Shown: positions 25,146-35,248 of the stretch, piece after piece
How positions within the stretch are numbered: position 1 is the first letter of the stretch
How the letters are laid out: each line of letters opens with the position of its first letter
Assembly (NCBI GenBank): GCA_012270065.1
Contig: JAAXJB010000008.1
Span: forward strand, 19,105-54,609
DNA length: 35,505 nucleotides
Reading direction: 5' to 3'
Source: Rubripirellula sp.
GTDB taxonomy: Bacteria > Planctomycetota > Planctomycetia > Pirellulales > Pirellulaceae
The notes under the pieces: model-generated
Seen by the model: only the letters and a program-made list of their open reading frames with translations
The model's database searches: none
What the model was told of the DNA's origin: nothing
Made by a program: the position numbers and the translations under genes

Positions 25146-25636
25146 CGAGCGAAGTTCTTGGCTTGCCTTGTTCGTAAAACTCAGGTGATTTTGTCACGCG
25201 AGATTGTATCAGGTAACAATGGATTTCCGTTAGACAGGTTTTCGAGGCTTTCCTGATAGCTAGCTACCAAGTCCATGAAGATGGATACAAATGTGTTTTC
25301 GCTCGAGTTACTGTGAAACGTGTCTTCGGATCATGGGTTTGCCTGATTCAGGTCAATTGGAGATTCCACATGCGTTCGGATATGCGTCAGGCACATTGTG
25401 AATGGCAGCTGTGAGTGTCGAGCAGACGCCTGAGAGGGTGTTGCATGACCCGTTTTGCCAACAAAGAAAAAGGAACGGATGAGTTGTTTTACTGGATTTT
25501 TTTCGCTCCGATTACCTTTCAATCCAGCCATAATGTCCGGGAATGAGGGTCGTGGAGAGATCATTGTTGTTGTACAGATTTCGAAAATCAACGAATGGGT
25601 ATGGGAAGTTATTGCGTCGAGCGTTAGTTTGAAAGT
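25146..25636. other. Intergenic region upstream of the sigma factor
   Basis: About 490 bases between divergent starts. The plus-strand and minus-strand frames here lack protein-like patterns, and one overlaps the sigma gene in another frame. It contains a 10-bp palindrome tagctagcta (25257-25266). Promoters of the membrane-protein gene and the sigma gene are expected here, but I cannot mark them. Confidence 0.45.
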
Positions 25637-26290
25637 ATGTCAGGCACGAGCAAATCCGGAGAACAGGAAGCGGAACGCTTTCTCATCGAACGCATTCGCG
25701 AGGGCGATCCCCAAGCGTGGCAGAATCTGATCGAGCGTTACGAAGGACGCCTGCTGGCGTTTGTGAATAGCCGGATCAGGAATCGGGCTACCAGCGAAGA
25801 CATCGTTCAAGAAGCGTTCGTTGGTTTTTTGATCAGTCTGCCGAACTATGATGGTAGCCGGCCGTTGGAAAGTTATCTGTTCTCAATCTGCGCCTATAAA
25901 TTGACAGATAATCTGCGGCGCGAGGGTCGCCGACCTTCGATACAAATGCATGGTCGCAGCAGCACCGCCGGTGAAATTGAACCTGCCGGCGTGGACCGTG
26001 TGGCAAGTTCCATCGCACGGAGCGTGGAACGCAAAGCAATAGAAGAGATGGCGGTGAAAGATGCTATCGCTGAACAGATTGCACGCTGGAAGCAGAATGG
26101 CTCGTGGGTAAAACTGCAGGCCATCGAGTTGCTCTTTGTATCTGGAAGAAGCAACAAGGAGGTTGCTGAAAAACTAGCGATTTCAGAACAGCAGGTCGCG
26201 AATTACAAAAGTGATTTCCAGATTCGTTTGAAGGCGATTGTGCAGCGTATGGATCTCGATCAAAGCGTCTTTCCAGAGTTGGCGGAATGA
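25637..26290 (+). CDS. Sigma-70 family (ECF-like) RNA polymerase sigma factor
   Basis: A 217-aa sigma factor of ECF size. Region 2 is at about 40-95 (AFVNSRIRNRATSEDIVQEAFVGFL, then YLFSICAYKLTDNLRR), contacting core polymerase and the -10 element. Region 4 is at about 160-200 as a helix-turn-helix (ELLFVSGRSNKEVAEKLAISEQQVANYKSDF), recognising the -35 element. There is no region 1.1 or 3. The linker between them is long, with a Ser/Ala/Glu-rich stretch. No anti-sigma gene is adjacent; downstream is the convergent DUF1552 gene, 17 bases away. ECF factors are abundant in planctomycetes, and the target is unknown. Confidence 0.9.
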   Translation: MSGTSKSGEQEAERFLIERIREGDPQAWQNLIERYEGRLLAFVNSRIRNRATSEDIVQEAFVGFLISLPNYDGSRPLESYLFSICAYKLTDNLRREGRRPSIQMHGRSSTAGEIEPAGVDRVASSIARSVERKAIEEMAVKDAIAEQIARWKQNGSWVKLQAIELLFVSGRSNKEVAEKLAISEQQVANYKSDFQIRLKAIVQRMDLDQSVFPELAE

Positions 26291-26307
26291 GCCAGACGGC
26301 CTCAGAT

Positions 26308-27618
26308 TCACGCTGGCTCAAGACCTGTCATTGTGCCTGTGCTGCTGGCAAAACTATCTGTCTCCATGCCAACCTGCTGTAAAATGGAGACGTAGAGGTT
26401 TGGAAGCGGATAGTTTTTCTTTTTGTCAAATGCCAGATGTTGGCCATGCCTGAAGCCACCTCCTGCCAGTAGCACTGGCATGTTGCGATTGTCGTGGTTT
26501 GACGCATTGCCCAGATTGCTTGTCAGTAGCACTGAAGTCTGATCCAGCAGGTTGCCGTGAGCTTCTTCAACTTCGCGCAGACCCTGCAAGAAGTTGCCCC
26601 ACTGTTTCATCACGGCTGCTTCCACCAGTGCAAGTTGCTCCAGCTTTTCTGAATCACGACCATGGTGGCTGAGTGAGTGGTGGCTGTCGTCGACTCCTGC
26701 AATGGGGATTGAGCCACTTGCACCGGGTATGTGAAGCGAAATGAAACGTGTTGAATCGGTTTGCAGAGCAAGTTTGATGACATCACACATTGTTCTTTGG
26801 CGACCAATCAGATCACCGGGGTCATTGATGTCGACCGGGATGCTCTGCTGCACCTGCGGTTTGGGAAGTTCGGCCCATTTTTCGGCTTCGGCCATGCGTT
26901 TTTCAAGATCGCGGACACTGGTGAAGTAGGCATCCAGTTTTTCGCGATCACCCACCCCGAGTTCACGACTGAGTGACTTCGCATCTTCACTCACCATGTC
27001 CATGATGCTGCGTCCCTGGCGGACGCGGGCCGATTGTTTTGCCCGTTCACGCTGGGAATCGTTGATGAACAGACGGCTGAACAGGCGGGAAGGACTGTCC
27101 TCAGGTGGAATCATGGCACCGTTTGCGGTGTAACATGGACTGGTGCTTCCATTGGTGCTGAGTACAAGAGAACGAAAGCGTGTTGCATCACCGAGATGAC
27201 GTGCCATCAACTGGTCGAGGGAAATCGTATTTCGAGCCTGGCCCGAGGTTCCCATGGGGGCTGCCGTCAAGATGCTGGCTTCCGCTCGGTGCCCCCCGGT
27301 GACACCCGGATGCGAGCTTCCTGATATGACTGTGATGCGGTCCCTTAAACGCTGCACTTCCTTCAAGTAAGGTGAGGGTTGATAGTCGAAACCACTTGTC
27401 GAAGGAAAGAGATTCTCGGCAATCAGGCCAAGTCCCAGTGTCATCGCAACAAAACGCTTGGGGCGATCTGATGCTGGCGTACCAGCGAATGATGGTTCCA
27501 TGGCAGATAACCATGGAAGGCTCATCGCAACCCCACTGCCCCGCAACAAAGTACGCCTCTTGAGAAAGCGACCGGAACTGGACAGGCGAGAATTAATTCG
27601 GTTCATGTCGGACATCAT
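26308..27618 (-). CDS. DUF1552 protein with a twin-arginine signal
   Basis: A 436-aa member of DUF1552, common in planctomycetes and paired with DUF1592-type cytochromes. The N-terminus has [18 protein letters not shown], a likely Tat signal (R21, R22), so it is probably exported folded. Family segments include [27 protein letters not shown] and [25 protein letters not shown]. The last contains the conserved NHDNRNMP and resembles the metal-binding end of alkaline-phosphatase/DUF1501-like folds; function is uncharacterised. GTG 27630 is a possible upstream start, but ATG 27618 is preferred. It follows the DUF1592 gene by 50 bases, presumably as an operon. Confidence 0.88.
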   Translation of the reverse strand: MMSDMNRINSRLSSSGRFLKRRTLLRGSGVAMSLPWLSAMEPSFAGTPASDRPKRFVAMTLGLGLIAENLFPSTSGFDYQPSPYLKEVQRLRDRITVISGSSHPGVTGGHRAEASILTAAPMGTSGQARNTISLDQLMARHLGDATRFRSLVLSTNGSTSPCYTANGAMIPPEDSPSRLFSRLFINDSQRERAKQSARVRQGRSIMDMVSEDAKSLSRELGVGDREKLDAYFTSVRDLEKRMAEAEKWAELPKPQVQQSIPVDINDPGDLIGRQRTMCDVIKLALQTDSTRFISLHIPGASGSIPIAGVDDSHHSLSHHGRDSEKLEQLALVEAAVMKQWGNFLQGLREVEEAHGNLLDQTSVLLTSNLGNASNHDNRNMPVLLAGGGFRHGQHLAFDKKKNYPLPNLYVSILQQVGMETDSFASSTGTMTGLEPA

Positions 27619-27668
27619 TTTCGTACGCACTTCAACGTCGTGTCATGGCTATTGGACACAGCAGACTC

Positions 27669-30032
27669 TCACTTTGTAAGAAAGAGATCGCTGGTGATGG
27701 CTGCATGCAGTAATGAACGCAACCCGTATTCTGAATCGGCCGTTTGCTGAATGATCTTGTTGATTTCCTGACGATCGGCAAAGTGTATGGGAGCACCCGT
27801 GCCATAGACGATTATTTTTTCGCAAAAGTTTTTCGCAAGTGGTTCAGGTTCACTGGCAATGAGCTGTCGAAAATCCTGGAAATCTTTGAATTTGCGACCA
27901 TCTGAGAGAGTGAAACCTGAATCAATTTCAATTTGACTCTTTTTTTGCCGTGACGAGTAGACCGACCGCCATCGACCAGCAGCGTCGAAATTTTCGAGGG
28001 CGTATCCGGGAGGGTCGATGTGTACATGGCAGGCAGCACATGCCACGTTCGACACGTGCTTTTCCAGTTGTTCTCTGATGGTCGTTGCGCCGCGGATATC
28101 AGGTTCCACGGCGGGCACATTCTCTGGAGGAGGCGGGACATGTTTGCCAAGAATGCGTTCGGAGACCCAGACACCGCGCAGCACAGGTGACGTGTTTGTT
28201 CCATTCGCAGTCACTTTCAGAATGGCACCATGCGCAAGGATTCCACCCCGTTGAGAATTGTTTTCGAGTTCGATTCTCTGAATCTGTTCACCGCGAACAT
28301 CCCGGATTCCGTAGTACCGGGCAAGTCGACTGTTGGCAAATGTATGGTTGGATTCGATCAGGCACGCGATGCTCTCATTTCTGACGAGCAGATCGCTGAG
28401 GAAATGTCTGGTTTCATCCAGCATTGCGTTTTGGACAAGCAGATCAAAGTCGCGATGGGTTTTACGATCGGGGTCTGTAAAAGCAATATCGACCAGGTCC
28501 AGCCATTGATCAGCAAAGTGTCTGATGAACTCGATTTCTCCCTGCTCTTTCAGAATGCGTTCGGTTTGCTGAACTAAAGTTGTCTTGTCTCTTAGTTTGT
28601 TCTCGCCTGCGAGTTGCATCAGAACCGGATCGGGCATGCTGTTGGAAAGCATGTAGCTGAGTCGATTTGCGATGGCGAAATCATCCAGTTTCCCAACCGG
28701 CTCAACAAAGTAGAGAAAACGCGGGGAGCACAGAATACCTCGGTAGCAAGCCATCAGAATGTCGAACGGTTTTTCACCATCAGCCATACCCGTGCGAACC
28801 ATTTCAATGAATGGTTGAATCTGTGTGTCGGTCACTGGGCGTCGAAAAGCGCGAGTGGCAAATTGACGTACCTGCAATTCCATGTCCCTCAGTCCGGTTT
28901 CCTCATTCAGACTGATTTCCCCACGACGCACATCAATTCCGAGGTTGCCGAACAGATGCTGCTGCGTCGCTTCGGCGGTTCCCCCCGGATGGATTCTCTG
29001 CATGACAATGGAATGCATTGCCAGTCCCGGTACGTTTTGTGGTGCGCCTTCACCAGTGCCTACCTGTCCACCGCGGAAACGTGCCCGCTTGATGGTTGCG
29101 TCGGCTGGCCGGATTTCGAGCATGTGACCCTTGGGAATCCATGCTTCGAATACGCGTTGCCTTGCCACGGATGTTGCTTCAAACCCTCCAATCCAAGCCA
29201 GCAGGGGTGCACCTGACGTGCAACGTCCACTTCGAATGGAACACCAGACACCATGTTCTTCCGGTTCATTCAGGGAAGATGCCATGATCGAGAACCGGTA
29301 CCAGCCACTCTCCTGTGCAGTCGTTGATGGCAGTCTGCCATGATACGTGATACCACTGGACCATACGACAGCTTTGCCATCCAGCAGTTCCGGTTCGCGG
29401 CATCGACGCTTTGGATTCTCGCGAGACAGTCTTGCTGCATCCAATTCAAGTGGCACAGAGATTTCTTGATCAGTGACTTTGGCGACAGCAGCTTCCAGTG
29501 CAGCATCAACCACAGCCAAATGTGATTGCAGATGAAAGTGGGACATCGCCTGGGCGTCTGCAATATTGTTGAAACCAGTTGGTCTCAACTCGTCGGTGAG
29601 ACGTGTTGCGAGCGGCAAGTCGATTGCCAGCAGGTCGTGTAATGTCCGTTCCAATTGCAAATTGGTGAGACGTCGGGAGCGGACGCGTCCAAGTTTCGCG
29701 AATTTCTTTTTCTGAAATTCAGTGATCCAGCTGGTTGTGTTCTGGATGAACTCACTCTTTTCCGAGGAGTCTGGCTGCTCCGAATCGACTGGAGGCATTT
29801 CTCCGTCAGAAATCCTGTCGATAATCCGTGACCACTTCGCCAGAGCAGCAGCATCGTCAAGATTATTCTGAAGGCGATTGAGATCGAATCCACCCTCTCC
29901 CTCAGGACCGTCGTGACAGTCCAGACAGTTGTTTTGCAGGAATTCATGTTCCTGTTCTGGAATCGGTGACGACGCCCACGTGTTGACCGACAAAAAAAGC
30001 GAAAGACAGCTCGCTGAAAGGCGAGAGGACAT
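27669..30032 (-). CDS. DUF1592-type planctomycete cytochrome c protein
   Basis: A 787-aa secreted protein with a signal peptide (SASCLSLFLSVNTWA) and a planctomycete cytochrome head with heme motif CLDCH (C36, C39, H40). DUF1587 follows (RRLTNLQLERTLHDLLAID), then the DUF1595, DUF1592, DUF1588 and DUF1585 modules (FATRAFRRPVT; ILCSPRFLYFVE; HFADQWLDL; LTSHPVLRGVW-like TSPVLRGVWVSERIL). A second CxxCH is in CAACHVHIDPPGYALENFD, at the usual DUF1588 position. Such proteins are thought to be periplasmic redox proteins linked to degradation of complex carbohydrates, though the substrate is unknown. It is the first gene of the pair with DUF1552 and is divergent from the hydrolase gene. Confidence 0.9.
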   Translation of the reverse strand: MSSRLSASCLSLFLSVNTWASSPIPEQEHEFLQNNCLDCHDGPEGEGGFDLNRLQNNLDDAAALAKWSRIIDRISDGEMPPVDSEQPDSSEKSEFIQNTTSWITEFQKKKFAKLGRVRSRRLTNLQLERTLHDLLAIDLPLATRLTDELRPTGFNNIADAQAMSHFHLQSHLAVVDAALEAAVAKVTDQEISVPLELDAARLSRENPKRRCREPELLDGKAVVWSSGITYHGRLPSTTAQESGWYRFSIMASSLNEPEEHGVWCSIRSGRCTSGAPLLAWIGGFEATSVARQRVFEAWIPKGHMLEIRPADATIKRARFRGGQVGTGEGAPQNVPGLAMHSIVMQRIHPGGTAEATQQHLFGNLGIDVRRGEISLNEETGLRDMELQVRQFATRAFRRPVTDTQIQPFIEMVRTGMADGEKPFDILMACYRGILCSPRFLYFVEPVGKLDDFAIANRLSYMLSNSMPDPVLMQLAGENKLRDKTTLVQQTERILKEQGEIEFIRHFADQWLDLVDIAFTDPDRKTHRDFDLLVQNAMLDETRHFLSDLLVRNESIACLIESNHTFANSRLARYYGIRDVRGEQIQRIELENNSQRGGILAHGAILKVTANGTNTSPVLRGVWVSERILGKHVPPPPENVPAVEPDIRGATTIREQLEKHVSNVACAACHVHIDPPGYALENFDAAGRWRSVYSSRQKKSQIEIDSGFTLSDGRKFKDFQDFRQLIASEPEPLAKNFCEKIIVYGTGAPIHFADRQEINKIIQQTADSEYGLRSLLHAAITSDLFLTK

Positions 30033-30208
30033 CTACTCGGCGTAGCTCGTTGGGATGCAATGCAGAATGGCGGGACCTGATTGACAGGCAAACGTGACAG
30101 CAAAAGCTGACGACGCAACCAATTGTAGGTCATACTGCCTGTTTGGGAATCGTTGAATTTTCCCTTCACTGGAATTTGAGTGGCGAAAACCAGTCCCTCG
30201 AATTCTTT

Positions 30209-30253
30209 TTGCGACATGAATCGGTTATTTTCGGGCCTCGTTTCATGTCGCAA
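30209..30253. promoter_or_regulatory. Perfect 12-bp inverted repeat between divergent genes
   Basis: ttgcgacatgaa (30209-30220) and ttcatgtcgcaa (30242-30253) are exact inverses with a 21-base spacer. The half-site centres are 33 bases apart, about three helical turns. They sit in the 294-base gap between the divergent DUF1592 and hydrolase genes, 74-118 bases upstream of the hydrolase ATG. This suits a dimeric regulator site or a hairpin; no regulator gene is adjacent. Confidence 0.55.
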
Positions 30254-30326
30254 TCAATCGCAGTTGAATGGATGGGATCCTCAAGCGGCTGTCTGCAGCC
30301 TGTATTGAGAATTCCATCACGACTGC

Positions 30327-31574
30327 ATGTCCGATGCGTGGTTTCCGGAAGATTCACTGACTTCAGATTTCACCATGGTTGAATTGGTAATTTCAGCACC
30401 TGCAGGGCGGATCCGCTGGAATCAGGTTGCGGCTACTCTCGCCACAGCACTCAAGCTGGATCAGGCGTCGATCGAGGAAAAGCTGCCGGACGGGGAATTC
30501 GATTTGTCTTCACCAGCAGTTTCGCTGTCCCTGTTGGCTATCAATTTGACCTTTGGAGATCGCCTCAGTTTTTCCATCGCTGAGGAAGAAAATGGGCGTA
30601 CAGGATTGTTGGTGCGTTGCAATGCTGATTTGTGGCCCACGGGCAGCGGCCTTGCAACGGACGGAATGATCAAAATTCACCATGACGCAGATTGGCTGCG
30701 GCTTGATCCGGCACGGCCTCTGATCCTGTGTTTGCACGGACTGAATGGAACGTATGACTCGTTCGATGGGCTTCGGCAAAAACTTCGATCCCATGGGTAT
30801 GCAACTGCGGCGGTTGAATATGATTGTGAACGAGCGATCGCGGTTATCGCCCAAGGCCTGTCTGAAGTGGTTGGAGCATCCTTGGATTCGTTACCGAGTC
30901 GGCACGCTTTGGTTCTTGTTGGGCATTCCATGGGTGGTTTGATTGGCCGTGAGTGGACGAATAACCCGGCATTGAACAATCAGTCCATCAAAGGCTTGGT
31001 CACCCTTGGATCGCCACATCGGGGTTCTGCCTGGGCAACGTTGCCACCATTGATGCAGTTATTTGCAAACGGTGAATTCGAATTTGCCCAAGTGAGTGAT
31101 CTGATTCTGCATTCACCGTCAAGTCCGGCATTGCGAGACATTGCTCCTGGATCAGCCTTTCTCAATGCGCTCAATGCGAGAACGCCACGACTGGACGTCC
31201 GATACACATCTGTGGTTGGAATTGGGAGCCCTTTCGATGCTGCAACCGTTGGGAAGATTCAGCAGACATTCCGGGATCTGCAGCATCGCGATGGATTTGT
31301 CCGTTTGATCCGCCCTCGCATTGAACCATTGCTCGGTGGTTTTGATGAGCTTGTTCGTGGACGCGGCGATGGTATGGTTGCTGCGCAAAGTGCGGCGATG
31401 TGTGGAACAGAAGATCTGGTTGAGGTTGATCTTTCACATTTCGCTTTGGTAAGAATGCCCGGTGATCAGCGGACCACCAAGAAGGTATCTCACCCTGTCT
31501 GGGAGGTGGTGCTGGAGCGTGTGGAGTCATGTCATCAACGACTCCGTTTGCATGAGAGTGATGTCGACCGTTGA
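30327..31574 (+). CDS. Alpha/beta hydrolase with a degenerate HPr-like N-terminal domain
   Basis: A 415-aa protein. The C-terminal part (about 125-400) is a lipase/esterase-like alpha/beta hydrolase: strand and oxyanion segment LILCLHGLNGTYDSF (132-146), nucleophile elbow GHSMGG with S201, TLGSPHRGSAW of the PGAP1/lipase-like group, GDGMV (likely acid) and LSHFALV (likely His). The N-terminal part (about 17-90) aligns with HPr phosphocarriers: ELVISAPAGRIRW against the HPr ITAPNGLHTRP region, and AVSLSLLAINLTFGDRL against AKSLFKLQTLGLTQGT. The phosphorylatable His15 is replaced by Ile29, but a Ser at the Ser46 position (S66) is kept. The start could be ATG 30327 or 30375; neither has a good ribosome binding site. 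Confidence 0.82.
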   Translation: MSDAWFPEDSLTSDFTMVELVISAPAGRIRWNQVAATLATALKLDQASIEEKLPDGEFDLSSPAVSLSLLAINLTFGDRLSFSIAEEENGRTGLLVRCNADLWPTGSGLATDGMIKIHHDADWLRLDPARPLILCLHGLNGTYDSFDGLRQKLRSHGYATAAVEYDCERAIAVIAQGLSEVVGASLDSLPSRHALVLVGHSMGGLIGREWTNNPALNNQSIKGLVTLGSPHRGSAWATLPPLMQLFANGEFEFAQVSDLILHSPSSPALRDIAPGSAFLNALNARTPRLDVRYTSVVGIGSPFDAATVGKIQQTFRDLQHRDGFVRLIRPRIEPLLGGFDELVRGRGDGMVAAQSAAMCGTEDLVEVDLSHFALVRMPGDQRTTKKVSHPVWEVVLERVESCHQRLRLHESDVDR

Positions 31575-31741
31575 GGAAAGGCCAGCCGGTCTTCTTGCGA
31601 TTCAGAGAGAGGGGTCTGGACCATCAAAGATGCCACTTTTACTGGCGATCCCTGATGGTTTTCCGTTTCGATGAAATTGCGTGTGGTGATGAATCCAGTC
31701 CGGGGGAAATCGGCTGCAATTGCTGAAATTTCACGCGTTGG

Positions 31742-34700
31742 TCAATGGTTGTTGGTCACTGGTTGAAGTGGATCAACACCCAAAGTACCCACCAATGCTT
31801 CCTGGTAGTCTGGCGATTGAGTGATCGCAATCTGATCCTGTACGTAGGCAAGTCGTTCTGTGAGATTCATCTCGCGAACGATGTCCTGCTCGGTAGGGTC
31901 ATCAAGGTACTCTCTTACTTTGCGTTCCAGTGTTTTCCAATGTTCGATATCACGCAGTTGTTTTGCCACCAACCTTCGTCGGTACCACTCGCTCTTGAGT
32001 AGCACGTCTCGCGAGAAAAGCTCACGGACTTCCGGGTCGGTAATCTGCTTTCCTTCGTGATTGCCATTGGCCATGATGTTGAGGACGGCTTTCAAGGGTG
32101 GGCAGGCATTTTCAAAACCACCGTCTTCCATGTAGTTCTGTGCGACCCTTTTCTGGGCTTCGGCAATGTGGAGGATGCCGTCTGCGAACGAATCCGGATC
32201 CTGCAATTCTGGCTTGAGAATGTCTTCTGTGAATACTTTGGAGGGATTGTCGAAAACACGGCCAAGATACTGTCGAACGAATTTGTGGGTGATCCGGTAC
32301 CCGAGTCGGCTGGCTGGGATCTGCTTGCCGTCGTATTCGAAGTCGTCAATTCTTTCCAGCATGCCCTGTTCGATCAGTTTCTTCGGATCTCTCTCGTCCG
32401 GTCCCATGCGACACCAGACTTCTGGTATCAGGAGAGAGATGTCATGCCCTACTTCAAAGCGAGGGCCGATGTGACCGGCCGGTGTACTGAATCCTCCCAG
32501 TTCGGTCAGGATCATCGAGGTCACAATCGCATTCAGGTCAATTGAAGGCAGGAGTGCATTGAACGGTCCTTTGGTGAGGGCACCCTCGCTGCCGGCACCG
32601 GTTGTACTCGGACTCTTGCCTGTCAATGAGCAGACATAATCCATCACCAATTCCGGAAGTTCCTGATAATGCAGTGGTGAGTAAACCGCCAAAGAACGGA
32701 TGCCGGTTTTGGTGTCTGGGGGATTATTTCGGCGTCCGCTCAGAATTGCACCCACAGGTGCATGCACAGGCGCGTCAGCCGCCAAGCATCGACTCAGTTG
32801 CATCCCACGCATTGCCACATAGGTTTCCCGTGCGTTCACGAGATCCGGGCGATCTTGCAGGTATCGGGGGTTCTTTGTTCGCGCACCGTTGACAATCCGC
32901 GGCTCGGCGGTGCTGACGACATAGCCCTCATCTTGCCTGGCCGCCTCTTCGAGAAGTGACTCCATCGGGCCGCTGAACTTGTCGAACTCAACCGCATCGT
33001 CAACGATTTCTTTCGCTTTCTGGGTTGAAAGTGGTTCAAAATTGCTGATGAAGTTGCCGGGTTGAGAGAGATCCAGTTCGGTCTGCTTGTCCAAGCCCCG
33101 ATGAACCGCATCATCTGGACGCTGAAACAGCCGGTATTCACAATTCTCGACAAACTTGTAACTGCCGGCTGGGGCCACAGCCGGGCCCATTTCCCCCACG
33201 TCTCTCGATGGAGCTACCGTGCTGCAACTGATGTCGTCCTCCCGCTGCACTTTTGCTGCCGCGATGAAGTCCTGACGCAGTTTGAAAGTTCGCCAGCTTC
33301 GTTCATCCAGTCCGACTCTCAGGTAGGTTCCGACCAGAGCACGTTCGCCCAGTTTCAATTCATGCCCCGGAGAGCCGTTGACAATGTCGACGCCAAAGTG
33401 CTGTTTCCAGTCTTTCTCCATGCCTGGTTGCACAAAGCGTTTGATGATCAGAGCCAACGCGTAAACGTGCTCGGGAATGGTTTCAAGCCAAGCGGTATAT
33501 TCTTCGCTGTAGTTTGGCTGAGGTGTCAGCAGTTGAATCACGCTGCCCAGGCTCCGCGTTGAATCCAGTACGCTACGGCTCGGACGCTTACTGTAGTCAG
33601 GTTTGTCAGGCATGTCGCTTCGCCAACGATCGGCGTAGGAACGACTGAAAATCTCGTCCAGCTTCGCGAAGTCGCGTTCAATGTCGGCGACAAAAATCGG
33701 ACCATAGAGCATGTAATCACGCAGGCTCTTGCTGATTTCACTCTTTCCACCGCCACTGACAGTGCATGGCTTGTGACAGAAAATTCCTTCCGCAGCAGTG
33801 CCGATCAAACGCCATGAGGGAGCAGCGGGGTGTTTTTCCAGACGGATCTTGTACCCGCTGGGCGCGATATAGATATTCCTCGGTGTCAGCGGGATGCGTT
33901 GTTCCTCACCATCAAGATCCCAGCGAATGCACCGCTCTTCCAGGCTGGCATAAGCATCTTCCGGTATGTAGACAACGCTGGGGTCTTTACGATCAACCCC
34001 ATAACCTTCGGGGTGTACTTCGATGAAGGATCCGTATTCATCGGCGATGGTCTTGAATGTTCGACCATTGTCACGCCGGCTGTTGACCATGAAGTCACTG
34101 CCCAACGAGTAGGATGCAAACGCCAACGCTCCACCGGCATGTTCCTCCTCTGCGTTACCCATCAAATTCGCTGCAAAGCTGATTTGGGTTTTGACTTCTT
34201 TTTTACAGTATCCGTAGTAGTTGTCAGCGATCAGTGTCACCATCACGCCCGACGCATCGCGGCACGAAAGTTTGAAAGCGCTGCCATCGTTGTAACACTC
34301 TGATTCATCTTTCCAGCACATGGAATCTGCCCGCTGACGCTCGGTCGCGTCATCCCAATGGGGCAGGCCCAGGTCTTTCTTTTTCAGGTGAACAAGATGA
34401 GGTGCGAGAATGACACAGCCTGTGTGTCCACTCCACGATTTCACATCCAGAGCCGCATCATTCGCGGCAGTCAGTGGGTCACCGGCGTTACCGAAGATGG
34501 ATTCAACAAAATCAAGATTGCTCACAAGGCTGCCCGGTGCGAAAAATCTTGTTTCCATGTATTTCGCTTCGCAGTAGCCCGGGACTTCCGGACAGACCGC
34601 TGGACGCAACAAGAGCGATACCCAGGACTCAGCGGGAGTTGCAGATTCTGAAGTATAAGGCAGCAGCATCATTTCCTTTGGTGGCTGCATTGCTGCATGG

Positions 34701-35248
34701 AACAAATGAACAAAGGTGTTGCGCGGCACAGCCCGTTTGTCGCGGGGAATGGCAAGGCCACCTTCGGCAACATGAAATGTGCCGGCGGTTGTACGCCGGT
34801 CAGCTCTGGGATTGTTCAGAACTCCGTTCAGGCAACGGTAGGAATTGACCAGTTCATTCTGGAAGCTGTGACCATTGACGGGCAGACTCAGTTCGCGTGC
34901 CATGCCGTGACGATCCAGCGTCAGCGAGCGACTTGGCAATCGCAGAGGTTCGGTGCGTGACAGGTCACGGAAGTATTCCTGCAAGAAACCTTCGATCCGG
35001 GAGTCGATGGGGGCGCGATGTTCAGCGAGGAGCCTGTTTTTCTCGCGAAGGCTGTTGAGGATACCCGTTGAGAAACTTGCCATCGTATCCGAGTCATTCG
35101 CCTCATCCGGTGTCGAAAGACCCGCAGATGCCATCTGGAAAGCGATGTAGTTGCGGAGCCGATCACGCTCCTGAGGAGTTCTTGCCAGCTTTCGGTCCCA
35201 CCCGGTGGCGCGTTGTAACTGGGCTGCTTCGGTGATCATGGTCGACAC
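31742..35248 (-). CDS. Large uncharacterised protein with a P-loop-like GGGKS motif
   Basis: A 1168-aa soluble-looking protein with no signal peptide or TM helix. Conserved-looking segments are SGHTGCVILAPHLVHLKKK, DNYYGYCKKEVKTQISFAAN (342-361), EEEHAGGALAF, CHKPCTVSGGGKSEISKSL (about 491-509), ENCEYRLFQRPDDAVHRG and NPRYLQDRPDLVN. The GGGKSEIS stretch resembles a Walker A/kinase-1a loop, as in PEP carboxykinase-like enzymes, but no downstream Walker B is obvious. I recognise no named family. GTG 35248 is chosen because AGGAG lies 9 bases upstream; ATG 35239 has no ribosome binding site, and the TTG start at 35305 is unlikely. It stands alone on the minus strand. A large cytoplasmic nucleotide-binding enzyme is a reasonable guess. 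Confidence 0.75.
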   Translation of the reverse strand: MSTMITEAAQLQRATGWDRKLARTPQERDRLRNYIAFQMASAGLSTPDEANDSDTMASFSTGILNSLREKNRLLAEHRAPIDSRIEGFLQEYFRDLSRTEPLRLPSRSLTLDRHGMARELSLPVNGHSFQNELVNSYRCLNGVLNNPRADRRTTAGTFHVAEGGLAIPRDKRAVPRNTFVHLFHAAMQPPKEMMLLPYTSESATPAESWVSLLLRPAVCPEVPGYCEAKYMETRFFAPGSLVSNLDFVESIFGNAGDPLTAANDAALDVKSWSGHTGCVILAPHLVHLKKKDLGLPHWDDATERQRADSMCWKDESECYNDGSAFKLSCRDASGVMVTLIADNYYGYCKKEVKTQISFAANLMGNAEEEHAGGALAFASYSLGSDFMVNSRRDNGRTFKTIADEYGSFIEVHPEGYGVDRKDPSVVYIPEDAYASLEERCIRWDLDGEEQRIPLTPRNIYIAPSGYKIRLEKHPAAPSWRLIGTAAEGIFCHKPCTVSGGGKSEISKSLRDYMLYGPIFVADIERDFAKLDEIFSRSYADRWRSDMPDKPDYSKRPSRSVLDSTRSLGSVIQLLTPQPNYSEEYTAWLETIPEHVYALALIIKRFVQPGMEKDWKQHFGVDIVNGSPGHELKLGERALVGTYLRVGLDERSWRTFKLRQDFIAAAKVQREDDISCSTVAPSRDVGEMGPAVAPAGSYKFVENCEYRLFQRPDDAVHRGLDKQTELDLSQPGNFISNFEPLSTQKAKEIVDDAVEFDKFSGPMESLLEEAARQDEGYVVSTAEPRIVNGARTKNPRYLQDRPDLVNARETYVAMRGMQLSRCLAADAPVHAPVGAILSGRRNNPPDTKTGIRSLAVYSPLHYQELPELVMDYVCSLTGKSPSTTGAGSEGALTKGPFNALLPSIDLNAIVTSMILTELGGFSTPAGHIGPRFEVGHDISLLIPEVWCRMGPDERDPKKLIEQGMLERIDDFEYDGKQIPASRLGYRITHKFVRQYLGRVFDNPSKVFTEDILKPELQDPDSFADGILHIAEAQKRVAQNYMEDGGFENACPPLKAVLNIMANGNHEGKQITDPEVRELFSRDVLLKSEWYRRRLVAKQLRDIEHWKTLERKVREYLDDPTEQDIVREMNLTERLAYVQDQIAITQSPDYQEALVGTLGVDPLQPVTNNH

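Noticed and set aside
25455-25730. Plus-strand 91-aa ORF before the sigma factor
   Set aside because: It overlaps the sigma gene in another frame and has no protein-like features.
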